This document shows, in pieces, positions 1-9,679 of a DNA stretch of 64,000 nt. Each line of letters starts with the position of its first letter. Positions within the stretch are counted from its first letter, which is position 1. The position numbers were made by a program, and so were the translations under genes. The DNA is from Methanothrix sp. (GTDB lineage: Archaea > Halobacteriota > Methanosarcinia > Methanotrichales > Methanotrichaceae): contig WOYM01000116.1 in assembly GCA_011620785.1 (NCBI GenBank), forward strand, positions 1-64,000, read 5' to 3'. Below the pieces are notes generated by a model that worked only from the letters and a program-made list of their open reading frames with translations, was not told where the DNA came from and did no database searches.

Positions 1-61
1 TTGGATTGTCTCCAAATGCTAACCATAAGACTAGCCAGCTAAACACGTACGAATAGTTAAA
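1..61. repeat. dispersed repeat, copy 1
   Basis: This stretch reappears at 31630-31690 in the same orientation with roughly nine mismatches over about 60 bases, counted by eye. The shared core is GACTAGCCAGCTAAACA. Both copies are followed by A+T-rich sequence. This copy touches the window edge, so its true left boundary is unseen. It may be a fragment of a mobile element or a shared regulatory module; the sequence does not decide. Confidence 0.6.
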
Positions 62-286
62 CCTATGATATTTATATGCTTTTCGCTATTAACTACTTAA
101 ATAATTTTTTAATTAATAAATAAATTAAAATGAATACGCAAATTTTCCGGGTGGAAGCATCAGATGCTCATCAATTGCTGCCGCTGGCAAGATTGGTCGG
201 TGCCAGCCCTCTCTTATCATGAAATATCTGCAATTGAAGGGGAATTAGAATTATTTTTTGCAGGATGAGAACAATGTCAAAAGTGA

Positions 287-361
287 TAGCGGGGAGTAGA
301 TTTGAACTACTGGTCTACGGGTTATGAGCCCGTCGGGATATCCTGACTACCCTACCCCGCT
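287..361 (-). tRNA. initiator tRNA-Met (CAT)
   Basis: The reverse complement folds as a complete 75-nt tRNA. It has a 7-bp acceptor stem starting A1-U72, the anticodon stem-loop ACGGG-CTCATAA-CCCGT with anticodon CAT, a T-arm AGTAG-TTCAAAT-CTACT and discriminator A. The A1-U72 pair and the run of G:C pairs next to the anticodon loop are archaeal initiator features, so I call initiator rather than elongator Met or the CAU-reading Ile tRNA. CCA is not encoded. Confidence 0.93.
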
Positions 362-380
362 TCATATGGGACATACTCAG

Positions 381-390
381 TGATTTATAC
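381..390 (-). promoter_or_regulatory. TATA box for tRNA-Met
   Basis: Minus-strand GTATAAATCA is centred about 25 bp upstream of the mature 5' end of the initiator tRNA, the expected archaeal TATA distance. Confidence 0.5.
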
Positions 391-612
391 TTGCTTATAA
401 GGCTTGCGTATAGAAGCTATCGCCACTTGCCTGGATAGACCCATATGGAGCATCGTCCTGCTCTCACTTCCCTTGAATTGACCTTGCCCAGAGATGCCGT
501 TTGGAATGGGCGCGATTGATTCAGCCCTGGATTGGTTGGCAAGCATTTGTCTGCAGGGATTCGTTAAGCTGAGACTCGTTTACTTAATGTATCACCTGTT
601 CAATCATCTCTT

Positions 613-1245
613 ATGCTGCTGATGGGCGCAGACGAGGCAGGAAAAGGGCCTGTTATTGGTTCCATGTTCGTAGCTGGACTGGTGATCGATGAGGAGAGGT
701 TTTTTGACCTTGCCGCCCTGGGGGTGAAGGACTCCAAGATGCTCTCGCCAGCGAAGAGGGAGGCTCTGGCGAGAAAGATCACCACCATTGCTACCGATCA
801 ATACATTCTAGAGGTCAGGGCGGAGGTGATCGACGAACTGCGCCTGGTTATGACCATGAATGATATCATGGTGAGAAGCTTCTCCCAGGTGGTGGGACGA
901 CTGCATGCCGATAGGGCGATTCTCGATGCCGCTGATGTTAATGCGGAGAGGTTTGCCCGGGCAGTTCGCTATCATTCGAAAACCAGCATGGATCTGATCG
1001 CAGAGCATAAGGCAGACCAAAGGCATCATGTCGTCTCTGCCGCCTCAATTCTGGCCAAGGTGCGCAGGGACCAGTCCATGCGGGAGCTGGAGAGCGAGAT
1101 GCACTGCAAGATCGGGAGTGGATATCCTCATGATCGCGATACTATCGCCTTTCTCTCGGAGTGGGTTCGAGAGAATAATGACCTCCCTCCCTGCGCCAGG
1201 CATAGCTGGACAACGGCACAACGCATCAAAGCTAGTTTTATATAG
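613..1245 (+). CDS. rnhB: ribonuclease HII
   Basis: Type 2 RNase H, which cuts the RNA strand of RNA:DNA hybrids and single ribonucleotides in DNA. The N-terminus has the signature ADEAGKGPVIG with the first catalytic Asp-Glu. Later acidic residues lie in LDAADVNAERF and in KADQRHHVVSAASILAK, the classic archaeal RNase HII block. At 210 aa it is family length. ATG at 613 is used; an in-frame ATG at 622 is also possible because the conserved block starts immediately after it. The next gene follows after 35 bp on the same strand. Confidence 0.95.
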   Translation: MLLMGADEAGKGPVIGSMFVAGLVIDEERFFDLAALGVKDSKMLSPAKREALARKITTIATDQYILEVRAEVIDELRLVMTMNDIMVRSFSQVVGRLHADRAILDAADVNAERFARAVRYHSKTSMDLIAEHKADQRHHVVSAASILAKVRRDQSMRELESEMHCKIGSGYPHDRDTIAFLSEWVRENNDLPPCARHSWTTAQRIKASFI

Positions 1246-1280
1246 GCCGCCTGAAATCAAGATGCCTAAGAAGGGATCAA

Positions 1281-2426
1281 ATGGATATAGAGGATACTTT
1301 GCTCATGATTCCAGGGCCGGTCAAGGTCGCACCACGAGTGTTGCGCGCCATGTCCAAGCCCATGATCAGCCATAGAAGCGGCGAGTTCGGAGCCATTTAC
1401 AGCGAGTGCGCCGAACTGCTCAAGGAGTTCTTCCAGACCAAGAACCAAATCGCGATAATGACCGGCAGCGGAACGCTGGGCATGGATGCGGCCGTAGCCG
1501 GCATCATCGGTCATGAGGATAAGATAGTCACCATATCCAACGGCAAATTCGGCGAGCGATTCACTGAGATCGGCGAGCGATATGGCAAGTGTGTGCCAGT
1601 GAAGTTCGACTGGGGCATGCCATTTGATCTGGATAGGGTCGAGGCCGCCCTGGAAGAGGGAGCCAAAGCGGTGGCCATGGTCCATAATGAGACCTCAGTG
1701 GGCCTGACCAACCCCGCGAAAGAGGTGGGACGGCTGGCAAAGAAGTACGATGCGGCATTCATAGTGGACGGCATATCCTCCATCGGCGGCAATGAGTTCC
1801 TCACCGATGAGTGGAACATTGACATCGCCATCACTGGCTCGCAGAAGGCTCTGGCTGTGCCCCCGGGCCTAGCGGTGGTATCCGTCTCCCCCAGAGCAGA
1901 GGAGAGGTTCCTTGCCCAGAGCGCAAGCTACTATGCCGACCTGAAGGCCCATCTGAAGAGCGCGAGAAAGAGCCCGGCTCAGACTCCGTTCACACCCGCG
2001 GTGCCACTGTTCTTCGCCATGCAGGAGGCCTTGCATATGGCGGCCGAGGAGGGATTTGCCGCCCGGAGAGAGAGAGCAACAAAGCAGGCGGAATCGGTTC
2101 GATCTGCTGCCAAGGCACTGGGGATAGAGCTCTTCCCCCAGACCAATGAGAACTCTCATTACTCCAATACAGTGACCGCTATGAAGATGCCTGAGGGCGT
2201 GAGCGATGACAAGCTGCGCGGCGGCATGAAGAAGAAGGGAGTCATCGTCTCCGGTGGCCAAGAGCAGCTCAAGGGCAAGATCTTCCGCATCGGTACCATG
2301 GGAGTCTGCTCTAGCGGCGACCTCTTGAGGACTATTCAGACCCTGGAGCTGATCCTGCTCAAAGAGGGCAATATCCACTCCTGCGGCGTAGGAGTGGAGG
2401 CGATGAACAGAGTGCTGGACAGCTGA
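1281..2426 (+). CDS. class V PLP aminotransferase (alanine-glyoxylate/serine-pyruvate type)
   Basis: Fold-type I PLP enzyme of the small-subunit hydrogenase/serine-pyruvate aminotransferase family. It opens with LMIPGPVKVAPRVLRAM and has the glycine-rich MTGSGTLGMDA cofactor site near residues 60-70. D163 lies in IVDGISSIGG and the Schiff-base lysine is K189 in TGSQKALAVPPG. At 381 aa it is complete. Methanogen relatives act on aspartate, alanine or phosphoserine-type substrates; the substrate here is not determined. AAGGGA precedes the ATG, and a TATA-like TTTTATATAGG inside the end of rnhB could give it its own promoter. Confidence 0.88.
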   Translation: MDIEDTLLMIPGPVKVAPRVLRAMSKPMISHRSGEFGAIYSECAELLKEFFQTKNQIAIMTGSGTLGMDAAVAGIIGHEDKIVTISNGKFGERFTEIGERYGKCVPVKFDWGMPFDLDRVEAALEEGAKAVAMVHNETSVGLTNPAKEVGRLAKKYDAAFIVDGISSIGGNEFLTDEWNIDIAITGSQKALAVPPGLAVVSVSPRAEERFLAQSASYYADLKAHLKSARKSPAQTPFTPAVPLFFAMQEALHMAAEEGFAARRERATKQAESVRSAAKALGIELFPQTNENSHYSNTVTAMKMPEGVSDDKLRGGMKKKGVIVSGGQEQLKGKIFRIGTMGVCSSGDLLRTIQTLELILLKEGNIHSCGVGVEAMNRVLDS

Positions 2427-2729
2427 TTGCTCTGCACTAAAATATTTTTGGTCGAAGATCAAAGCCTACAGAGAAAAGCATACTTCTACCATCTGGCAGA
2501 GGGAACGGGAAGCATAGCACGAAAGCGATTCCCTGATCTGGATTCACATGAGCGGCTTGCGGAATCCCTGGTGGCCATCCGTTCACTGGGCCTGAGAGCA
2601 GAGGATCTGAAGCTCATGGCTGAAGAAGGCCAAAGTGATCTGATCTCCCTTCAGCAACCCTCTCCTCAGCGGCAAGGATTGAGGAGATCAGGCAAAATCT
2701 ATTCAGACCATTTCAAAGCATTTAAATAA
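2427..2729 (+). CDS. small unrecognised open frame without ATG start
   Basis: A 100-codon frame opens with TTG directly after the stop of the aminotransferase and ends just before the trpB2 promoter. There is no ATG near the start. The middle part (from RKAYFYHLAEG to LRAEDLKLMAEEG) is charged, looks helical and has ordinary codon use for the region, which suggests real or formerly real coding sequence. I do not recognise a family. It may be a lineage-specific small protein or the remnant of a larger gene. No clear Shine-Dalgarno site supports translation. Confidence 0.3.
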   Translation: MLCTKIFLVEDQSLQRKAYFYHLAEGTGSIARKRFPDLDSHERLAESLVAIRSLGLRAEDLKLMAEEGQSDLISLQQPSPQRQGLRRSGKIYSDHFKAFK

Positions 2730-2730
2730 T
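2721..2730 (+). promoter_or_regulatory. TATA box upstream of trpB2
   Basis: TTTAAATAAT lies about 63 bp upstream of the chosen trpB2 ATG, predicting a leader of roughly 40 nt that contains the GGAGTG ribosome site. Confidence 0.5.
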
Positions 2731-2792
2731 GACGTGTGGAAACCATCAATGTATATCAGACAGCATCTCAGCATAAAGATGGAGTGTCCCAG

Positions 2793-4145
2793 ATGAAGAT
2801 CAAGTACTTGCTCGACGAGGAAGAGATACCCAAAAAGTGGTACAACGTAGCCGCAGATATGCCAACGCCCTTGAAACCGCCTCTGAATCCAGGAACGCTA
2901 AAGCCGCTAACTGCCCAGGATATGGAAGCGATCTTTCCCAAAGCGCTTATCCAGCAAGAGATGAGCACTGAGCGCTGGATAGATATCCCAGAGGAGGTAC
3001 GCGAGATCCTCAAGCTATGGAGGCCCACTCCCCTTTATCGGGCCGCTTCCCTGGAGAAGGCGCTCAAGACCCCTGCAAAGATATACTATAAATATGAGGG
3101 TGTGAGCCCCGCCGGTAGCCATAAGCCAAATACCGCCATCCCTCAAGCCTACTACAATATGAAGGAGGGAATAGAGAGGCTGGCGACGGAGACCGGAGCC
3201 GGGCAGTGGGGCTCGGCCCTGAGCCTGGCCACTTGCTTATTCGGCCTACAGTGCACAGTTTATATGGTCAGATCAAGCTTCGATAGCAAGCCCTACCGCA
3301 AGAGCGCCATGCGGGTTTGGGGCGCTGAATGCCTATCTAGCCCCTCGGACCGGACGAACTTCGGCCGGCAGATTAGGGAAAAGATGCCTGACACGCCGGG
3401 AAGCCTGGGAATAGCCATATCTGAGGCGGTGGAGGATGCAGCAAGCCATGATAACACCAACTATTCATTGGGATCGGTCCTAAACCATGTCCTGCTCCAC
3501 CAGACCATCGAGGGCCAGGAGCTGAAAAAGCAGTTCGATATGACTGAGGACTATCCCGATGTGATGTTCGGCTGCTGCGGTGGAGGGAGCAACTTCCCAG
3601 GAATGGTCTTCCCCTTCATTCCCGATAAACTAAAGGACAAAAAGGACCTGCGAATGGTAGCCTGCGAGCCCACAGCCTGCCCTACCCTAACCGAAGGGCT
3701 CTTTGCTTATGACTACGGCGATACCGCAGGCATGGCGCCGGTGATCATGATGTACACCCTGGGCCATGATTTCATTCCACCGGGCATTCACGCAGGCGGC
3801 CTGCGCTACCATGGAGATGCACCACTGCTCAGCAATCTGGTGCACGACGGCCTGATCGAGGCCACTGCTCTGCAGCAGAATGAGGTCTTCGAGGCAGCCA
3901 CCCTCTTCGCCCGCACCGAAGGCATAATCCCCGCCCCTGAGGCCTCTCATGCCATCAAGCCGGCCATTGATGAGGCTCTGAAGTGCAAGAAGACGGGAGA
4001 GGAAAAGGTGATCTTCATATCCCTGAGCGGCCACGGCCACTTCGACCTGTCGGCATATGATGCCTACAACGATGGCAAGCTGGTGGATTATATATATCCA
4101 GTCGATCTGGTAAAGCAGTCCCTGGCCAAGCTGCCTAAACCCTGA
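2793..4145 (+). CDS. trpB2: tryptophan synthase beta chain-like protein TrpB2
   Basis: PLP enzyme of the TrpB2 group, which condenses indole (or a related nucleophile) with serine. The cofactor lysine is K111 in [11 protein letters not shown]. The phosphate loop is [10 protein letters not shown] and the family block [15 protein letters not shown] follows. At 450 aa it is longer than TrpB1, with the N-terminal extension typical of TrpB2. ATG 2793 ([11 protein letters not shown]) is preferred over GTG 2736 because GGAGTG sits just before it and homologues begin near this point. No trpA or other trp gene is adjacent, as is common for TrpB2. Confidence 0.92.
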   Translation: MKIKYLLDEEEIPKKWYNVAADMPTPLKPPLNPGTLKPLTAQDMEAIFPKALIQQEMSTERWIDIPEEVREILKLWRPTPLYRAASLEKALKTPAKIYYKYEGVSPAGSHKPNTAIPQAYYNMKEGIERLATETGAGQWGSALSLATCLFGLQCTVYMVRSSFDSKPYRKSAMRVWGAECLSSPSDRTNFGRQIREKMPDTPGSLGIAISEAVEDAASHDNTNYSLGSVLNHVLLHQTIEGQELKKQFDMTEDYPDVMFGCCGGGSNFPGMVFPFIPDKLKDKKDLRMVACEPTACPTLTEGLFAYDYGDTAGMAPVIMMYTLGHDFIPPGIHAGGLRYHGDAPLLSNLVHDGLIEATALQQNEVFEAATLFARTEGIIPAPEASHAIKPAIDEALKCKKTGEEKVIFISLSGHGHFDLSAYDAYNDGKLVDYIYPVDLVKQSLAKLPKP

Positions 4146-4209
4146 TCCAAGAAGGAAAAAGCGCGAAGAAGCAAGATTGAGCAAGAAGTGAGAGGAAGAG
4201 CAGGACATA

Positions 4210-5343
4210 ATGGCAGCCGGTAAAGGGCGCATTGGCTTTCTGGTCAATCCCATTGCCGGCATGGGCGGGCCGGTAGGCCTCAAAGGGACCGACGGGCTGG
4301 CAGAGGAAGCAATAGCTATGGGAGCCAGGCCCAGGGCAGTGGAGAGGGCCAAGGCGTGCCTTGATCTCCTTTCCAAAGAGAGGGATGCCATTCTTTTTTT
4401 TACTGCCAGCGGCTCTATGGGCGAGAGCTGTCTAGAAGAGTGCGGCCTGGACTATAAGGTGGTATATTCCGCTTTGCCCGTCACCAGCTCTAAGGACACC
4501 ATCAGGACATGCCAGGCTTTTTTGGATGAGGGGGTGGATCTCATTTTATTTTGCGGCGGCGATGGCACTGCCAGGGATGTAGCGGGAATAGCAGGCAGCA
4601 CCCCTATACTTGCAATTCCCGCTGGTGTAAAGATGCATTCTGGGGTTTTTGCCGCCAGCCCTCAGGCAGCAGCCGATCTGGTGATGCGATTTCTAAATGG
4701 AGAGCTGAATCTAAGGGATACGGAGATCGTGGATGTAGACGAGGAACTCTACCGGGCAGGGATTCTCCAGACAAAGCTGTATGCTCTGGCCAAGACACCC
4801 TACCTCCCCGTTCTGGTAGCGGAGCGAAAAAGGATCTATAGCTCAGTCCAGGAAGATGAGTTCAAAGATCAGATCGCCTTGTTCGCCAGCGAGTTCATGC
4901 AAGACGGCTCAGCATATATAATCGGGGCAGGAACCACAACCAGCCGAATAGCCGATGTCCTTGGAATAAAAAAAACACTTCTGGGAGTAGATGTGGTTCA
5001 GGACGGAAGGCTGTTGATACGGGATGCCTCTGAAGAGGAGCTTCTGGGATTACTTGATAGGGTGAAGAGTGTCAAGATCATCCTTTCGCCGATAGGGGCT
5101 CAGGGTTTTATAATAGGGAGAGGAAGCCAGCAGATAAGCGCAGCTCTTCTGCGCCGGGTGGGCCTGGACAATTTGATAATAATCTCCACCCCTCATAAGC
5201 TGGCTGAGATCCCTTATCTTCTGGTTGACACGGGTGATGTGGATCTGGATGTTGCTCTGGCCGGAAAAAGACAGGTTGTCACCGGCTATAGAATCGCCCA
5301 GATGAAAGAGACCCTCGCCGCCTCAAGACTGAAGGCGTTATAA
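4210..5343 (+). CDS. ATP-NAD kinase/AcoX family protein
   Basis: Member of the COG3199 branch of the diacylglycerol/NAD kinase fold. The N-terminus GFLVNPIAGMGG is the family hallmark and LILFCGGDGTARDV (about residues 115-128) carries the GGDGT nucleotide-binding motif. At 377 aa it is full length. The likely activity is phosphorylation of NAD or a related small molecule, inferred from family only. It lies 64 bp after trpB2 on the same strand and converges with the end of the ATP synthase operon. Confidence 0.85.
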   Translation: MAAGKGRIGFLVNPIAGMGGPVGLKGTDGLAEEAIAMGARPRAVERAKACLDLLSKERDAILFFTASGSMGESCLEECGLDYKVVYSALPVTSSKDTIRTCQAFLDEGVDLILFCGGDGTARDVAGIAGSTPILAIPAGVKMHSGVFAASPQAAADLVMRFLNGELNLRDTEIVDVDEELYRAGILQTKLYALAKTPYLPVLVAERKRIYSSVQEDEFKDQIALFASEFMQDGSAYIIGAGTTTSRIADVLGIKKTLLGVDVVQDGRLLIRDASEEELLGLLDRVKSVKIILSPIGAQGFIIGRGSQQISAALLRRVGLDNLIIISTPHKLAEIPYLLVDTGDVDLDVALAGKRQVVTGYRIAQMKETLAASRLKAL

Positions 5344-5363
5344 CGACCTGAATTGCTATAAAC

Positions 5364-5567
5364 TCAGCTTCCGCCTGAAAAGTGTTCCCAGGCCTGGATT
5401 ATATAATCACCATAGAGAAGCCAGATCAGCACAAATATCCCAAAAATAACGTAGAGGTTGGTGATATACACCAACCACTGCAGAAGACGCATCTTCTTCT
5501 CAGGCGTCCCAAACCAGTCTTCAGATTTTCGCTCAAACCAGTTGCCCATTGCTTCAGGTTTACGCAT
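5364..5567 (-). CDS. small membrane protein at the end of the ATP synthase operon (AhaG-like)
   Basis: This 67-aa protein starts at an ATG whose codons overlap the atpD stop (ATGCGTAA), a sign of translational coupling. It has a charged amphipathic N-terminus (KPEAMGNWFERKSEDWF) and one clear membrane span, about residues 30-55 (LVYITNLYVIFGIFVLIWLLYG). Methanosarcina mazei ATP synthase operons are described as ahaHIKECFABDG with a small tenth gene in this position, so an AhaG-like role is plausible. I infer this from position and size, not from recognisable sequence. Confidence 0.7.
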   Translation of the reverse strand: MRKPEAMGNWFERKSEDWFGTPEKKMRLLQWLVYITNLYVIFGIFVLIWLLYGDYIIQAWEHFSGGS

Positions 5568-6255
5568 CAGCCATGGCAGCGGCTGCAATCTCCGCTTCCT
5601 TCTTGGCCAGTTCTGCTGCGGCTTTCCTCTCGGACTTGCGCTTGAGCATCTTCATCTTGACCAGATTGTCCCTTTCCATCTCCTCCAGGGCCATGGAGAT
5701 GAACTTGATGGTTAGCTTGAGGTCAGGAACCACCTTGAACTCCAGAGCATTGACACGCCTCTTAGTGCTATCGATATCCTCGACGAGCCTTATCATGGCG
5801 GTCTCTACCTCTGCAGCCAGGATGATCTTATCCAGCAGGACCTCATAGGCATCCGCAGCTTCATCAATTGCAGCACTGGTCCCAATTACGCCGTAGCCTC
5901 GCTCGTACATCTTCTTCTGCACGGCTTCAGCCTCGATCTTGGGAACCACTACGCCCATGATGTTTCGGGACTCGAGCTGGATGGTTGGCTCTTTTTGCAG
6001 GGAGTAGGCCACGCTTCCGATGGCAACTGTTCCCTCGATGGCCATGGCCATTTGAAGCCTCTGTTCAGCTATGACCAGAGCTTCGACCAGCTCTTTCCGG
6101 ACTGTCTTGGCCTTATTCAGCACCTCGAAGAACTCGATCATGAGGCCGTCTCGCTTCATTTTAAGGAGCGAGTGGCCAGTTTGAGCTACCTTCATTCGTT
6201 TCTTGAGAGCGATCAGGACCGCCCTGGTCGGTTTCGTTCCAGGAATTACGGGCAT
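5560..6255 (-). CDS. atpD: A-type ATP synthase subunit D
   Basis: Central rotor shaft subunit of the A1AO ATP synthase. At 231 aa it has long helical segments at both ends, as expected for the coiled-coil shaft, and the N-terminal block GTKPTRAVLIALKKRMKVA is typical. The upstream in-frame extension is rejected: ATG 6255 (MPVIPGTKP) lies 4 nt after the atpB stop with GTGAG before it. The C-terminus is Ala/Glu/Lys-rich. Confidence 0.95.
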   Translation of the reverse strand: MPVIPGTKPTRAVLIALKKRMKVAQTGHSLLKMKRDGLMIEFFEVLNKAKTVRKELVEALVIAEQRLQMAMAIEGTVAIGSVAYSLQKEPTIQLESRNIMGVVVPKIEAEAVQKKMYERGYGVIGTSAAIDEAADAYEVLLDKIILAAEVETAMIRLVEDIDSTKRRVNALEFKVVPDLKLTIKFISMALEEMERDNLVKMKMLKRKSERKAAAELAKKEAEIAAAAMADA

Positions 6256-6259
6256 GATC

Positions 6260-7645
6260 TCACTTCTTCGCCGTGCTTGCGTACTTGGGATGATACTGCT
6301 TGATGTATTTGTCGTCAATCCTGGTGAGCATCGCTTCCGGAAGGTCGGCCAGGAGATCCCATCCGATCTGGAGGGTCTCGAATATGGACCTATCCTCATC
6401 TCTGCCCTGGTTGACGAATCTTCTCTCGAACTTGTCGGCGAACTCCAGGACCAATTTATCGCGTTCAGAGAGAGCCTCTTTGCCCACGATAGCCGCCAGG
6501 CCGCGCAGATCGTTGCCCTCTGCATAATAAGCATAGAGCTGATCGGACACTGCTCTGTGATCCTCTCGAGTATGGCCTTTTCCGATACCGGAGTTCATCA
6601 GCCGGCTTAAGCTGGGCCTTATGTCGACGGGCGGATAGATGCCCTTTCTGTGCAGCTCTCGGGAGATGAGGATCTGACCCTCGGTGATGTATCCGGACAG
6701 GTCCGGAATGGGGTGGGTGATGTCGTCGCCGGGCATGGTCAGGATGGGGAACTGGGTGATGGATCCCTTCTTGCCCTTGATGATCCCTGCTCTCTCGTAC
6801 TGGCAGGCCAGGTCGGTGTACATGTAACCTGGGTAGCCGCGTCGTCCGGGCACCTCTTCACGAGCTGCGCCCATCTGCCTGAGCGACTCGCAATAGTTGG
6901 TCATGTCCGTGTAGATGATGAGCACGTGCATGTCCAGATCGAATGCCAGGTACTCGGCGGTGGTCAGCCCCAGCCTGGGGGTGAGAATCCTCTCTACAGC
7001 CGGGTCATCGGCCAGGTTGAGGAAAACCACTGCCCTCTCCAGAGCGCCGGTTCTCTCGAAGTCAGCCAGGAAGTGCTGAGCCTCTTCGTTGGTGATGCCC
7101 ATGGCGCAGAAGATAACTGCGAAGGACTCCGCCTCGCCCAGAGCCTTGGCTTGCCTGGCGATCTGCAGAGCAAGGTCGTTGTGAGGCAGACCAGCGCCCG
7201 AGAAGATGGGCAGCTTCTGGCCGCGCACCAGGGTATTTGTGCCATCGATAGTTGAGATGCCCGTCTGGATAAATGCACGGGGCTTCTCACGGGAAGCTGG
7301 ATTGATGGCAGCTCCTGCAATATCTCTCAATACATCGGGTACGATCTCAGGGCCGCCGTCTCTGGGCCTTCCAGATCCGGACAGAACGCGTCCCACTATG
7401 GCGGGAGACAATGGCATCTTGATGACGTCTCCGGTGAAACTGACGGCAGAATCCTTGGACAGACCACCGGTTCCCTCGAATATCTGAATAACCACGATGT
7501 CATCAGAGGAATCCAGCACCTGTCCTCTTTTCAGATCTCCGCCAGTTCTGATCTCGACGAGCTCCATGTAGCCCACTGGCTCGGTCTTCTCCACGAAGAT
7601 GAGTGGTCCGGAGATCTCAGTAATCGTCTTGTATTCCTTTGTCAT
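6260..7645 (-). CDS. atpB: A-type ATP synthase subunit B
   Basis: Regulatory, non-catalytic nucleotide-binding subunit alternating with A in the A3B3 head. At 461 aa it is full length. The P-loop region carries [12 protein letters not shown] in place of a Walker A lysine motif, the normal condition in B subunits. [14 protein letters not shown] and the C-terminal helical domain are conserved. GGAGGGTT precedes the ATG, and 12 nt separate it from atpA. Confidence 0.97.
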   Translation of the reverse strand: MTKEYKTITEISGPLIFVEKTEPVGYMELVEIRTGGDLKRGQVLDSSDDIVVIQIFEGTGGLSKDSAVSFTGDVIKMPLSPAIVGRVLSGSGRPRDGGPEIVPDVLRDIAGAAINPASREKPRAFIQTGISTIDGTNTLVRGQKLPIFSGAGLPHNDLALQIARQAKALGEAESFAVIFCAMGITNEEAQHFLADFERTGALERAVVFLNLADDPAVERILTPRLGLTTAEYLAFDLDMHVLIIYTDMTNYCESLRQMGAAREEVPGRRGYPGYMYTDLACQYERAGIIKGKKGSITQFPILTMPGDDITHPIPDLSGYITEGQILISRELHRKGIYPPVDIRPSLSRLMNSGIGKGHTREDHRAVSDQLYAYYAEGNDLRGLAAIVGKEALSERDKLVLEFADKFERRFVNQGRDEDRSIFETLQIGWDLLADLPEAMLTRIDDKYIKQYHPKYASTAKK

Positions 7646-7657
7646 TTTGAACCCTCC

Positions 7658-9388
7658 TCACTTCAGCGCCTTAAACTCGGCATCCATCTGAGTCAGAACC
7701 TCTGCCAGTATGGGCTCATACTCAGCTTCCAGTCTTACCTTGGCCAGAGCATCCTTGGATGGAACAGATGTAATCTGCCCAACAGATATGCCTTTCTGGA
7801 CTGCCTCGAAGGCGTAGTCCCTGTACTTCAGGATGGCTTCCAACAGGTCGAACTGCTTCTTGTAGGGAGAGAAGGTATCAACGGGGTGGAATGCGCTCTG
7901 TGCCAGCCAGAAGTTGATGATCATCCTGGCTACTTCCAGTGTGACCTGCTGATCCTCAGGCAGCGCATCGGATCCTACGAGCATCACAATCTCTTCCAGC
8001 TCGGCGTTCTCCTGCAGTATAGCCATGGCCCGTCTCTTGTTCTTGTTCCAGTCAGCGCTGACGTTCTCTACGAACCAGGGCTCGAGGTCCAGGTCGTATA
8101 GCGAGTAGGAATCCAGCCAGTTGATGGATGGGAAGTGCCTGCGTTGTGTCAGCTTGGAATCAAGAGCCCAGAATACCTTGACCATTCTCAGTGTGTTCTG
8201 AGTAACGGGCTCGGTGAAGTCTCCGCCGGCCGGGGACACGGCGCCTACAATGCTAACGGAACCCTGTCCGCCATTTAAAACCTCGGCACGTCCGGCACGC
8301 TCATAGAAGTCGGCAAGTCTGGCACCCAGGTATGCGGGATATCCTTCCTCACCAGGCATCTCTTCCAGACGAGAGCCCATCTCTCTCATGGCCTCTGCCC
8401 ACCGGGAGGTGGAGTCAGCGGTCATCAGCACATCGTAGCCCATATCTCTGTAATACTCTGAGGTGGTCATTCCGGTGTAAACAGAAGCCTCACGAGCAGC
8501 CACAGGCATGTTGGAGGTATTGGCGTAAACGATAGACCTCTCCATCAGAGGCCTGCCGGTTCTGGGGTCCTGCAGCTCGGGGAACTCGTGCAGCAGGTCG
8601 GCCATCTCATTGCCGCGTTCGCCGCAGCCCACATAGACCACAATGTCGACATCTGCCCACTTGGACAGAGTCTGCTGCATAACCGTCTTTCCGGTTCCGA
8701 ATCCACCGGGAATGGCTGCCGTTCCACCTTTTGCCAGGGAGAAGAATCCGTCTATAACCCTCTGTCCTGTTCTCAGGGGAATGGTGGGTGCCAGTTTTTC
8801 TGTCACGGGTCGGGCCCGTCTTACCGGCCACTTATGCATCATGGAGAGCTTGGTTCCGTCCTCTAAGACCGCAACGGTCTCTTCGACGGTAAAGTTTCCA
8901 TCATAGATCTCCTTGATGGTACCGCCCTTTAGGTTGGGTGGGACCATGATCTTATGTTTGATGAGAAGTTGCTCCTGAACCTCGCCGATAGCCTGGCCGG
9001 GCTTGACAGTATCGCCCTTTTTCACTACGGACTTGAACTCCCACTTCTTCTTGTGGTCGATGCCGTCAACGAACAGACCCCGGCTGATGAAATCTCCGGA
9101 TGCCTCTGCCAGCTTGGGTAGCGGCCTTTGAATACCGTCGTAAATCTGGGTCAGAATGCCTGGTCCCAGTTGTGCTACGAGAGGAGCGCCTGTCTCCTTG
9201 ACGGGCTCGCCAGGCCTGACGCCGCCCGTATCCTCGTATACTTGAATGATATGTTTATTGCCGGAAATGCCGATGACTTCGCTCATCAGACCTTCCTCAC
9301 CGACCAAGACCAGGTCGTACATGGAAGCCTTCAGACCCGTAGCCTGAACTAGTGGTCCGGCAACTCGCTTAATTTTCCCTACTTCCAT
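7658..9388 (-). CDS. atpA: A-type ATP synthase catalytic subunit A
   Basis: Catalytic ATP-binding subunit, 576 aa. It has a beta-barrel N-terminus, the A-subunit-specific insert (about residues 110-190) and a Walker A loop GGFGTGKT at residues 228-235. [12 protein letters not shown] and [13 protein letters not shown] follow in the usual order. The P-loop differs from the GPFGSGKT I know from other archaeal A subunits: Pro to Gly and Ser to Thr. The first codons overlap the end of atpF by 10 nt. Confidence 0.97.
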   Translation of the reverse strand: MEVGKIKRVAGPLVQATGLKASMYDLVLVGEEGLMSEVIGISGNKHIIQVYEDTGGVRPGEPVKETGAPLVAQLGPGILTQIYDGIQRPLPKLAEASGDFISRGLFVDGIDHKKKWEFKSVVKKGDTVKPGQAIGEVQEQLLIKHKIMVPPNLKGGTIKEIYDGNFTVEETVAVLEDGTKLSMMHKWPVRRARPVTEKLAPTIPLRTGQRVIDGFFSLAKGGTAAIPGGFGTGKTVMQQTLSKWADVDIVVYVGCGERGNEMADLLHEFPELQDPRTGRPLMERSIVYANTSNMPVAAREASVYTGMTTSEYYRDMGYDVLMTADSTSRWAEAMREMGSRLEEMPGEEGYPAYLGARLADFYERAGRAEVLNGGQGSVSIVGAVSPAGGDFTEPVTQNTLRMVKVFWALDSKLTQRRHFPSINWLDSYSLYDLDLEPWFVENVSADWNKNKRRAMAILQENAELEEIVMLVGSDALPEDQQVTLEVARMIINFWLAQSAFHPVDTFSPYKKQFDLLEAILKYRDYAFEAVQKGISVGQITSVPSKDALAKVRLEAEYEPILAEVLTQMDAEFKALK

Positions 9389-9678
9389 AAATCAACACCT
9401 ATTGCCCTTTTAATCTTCTCTCTCATCTCTGTGCTCTGCTCGGTTCCGATGGTAATCATGGTAGGCTTGATAGACTCGGATAACTGCTCCTGAAGCCTCT
9501 TGGGCAGCTTATTATAATCCGATTGCTTCAACACCAGAATTCCAACATTGGAATCGGCCATGACATCGCCAATCTTTGAGACCATCTCATCTTCCGTGTT
9601 GGCAGCATATGACTTCTTGACTCCTGCCAGATTGAACCCGAGGACACTCTCGCTTCCACCTACAAAAGCAATCTCCAT
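9379..9678 (-). CDS. atpF: A-type ATP synthase subunit F
   Basis: Small 99-aa stalk subunit with the Rossmann-like fold of A/V-type F subunits. The opening IAFVGGSESVLGFNLAGV and the central GILVLKQSDYNKLP match the family. It overlaps atpA by 10 nt and is separated from atpC by one base, so it is firmly embedded in the operon. Confidence 0.93.
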   Translation of the reverse strand: MEIAFVGGSESVLGFNLAGVKKSYAANTEDEMVSKIGDVMADSNVGILVLKQSDYNKLPKRLQEQLSESIKPTMITIGTEQSTEMREKIKRAIGVDLWK

Positions 9679-9679
9679 T

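Noticed and set aside
130..222. 30-codon ATG frame in the A+T-rich start of the window
   Set aside because: No ribosome site and no recognisable motif; too short to separate from chance.
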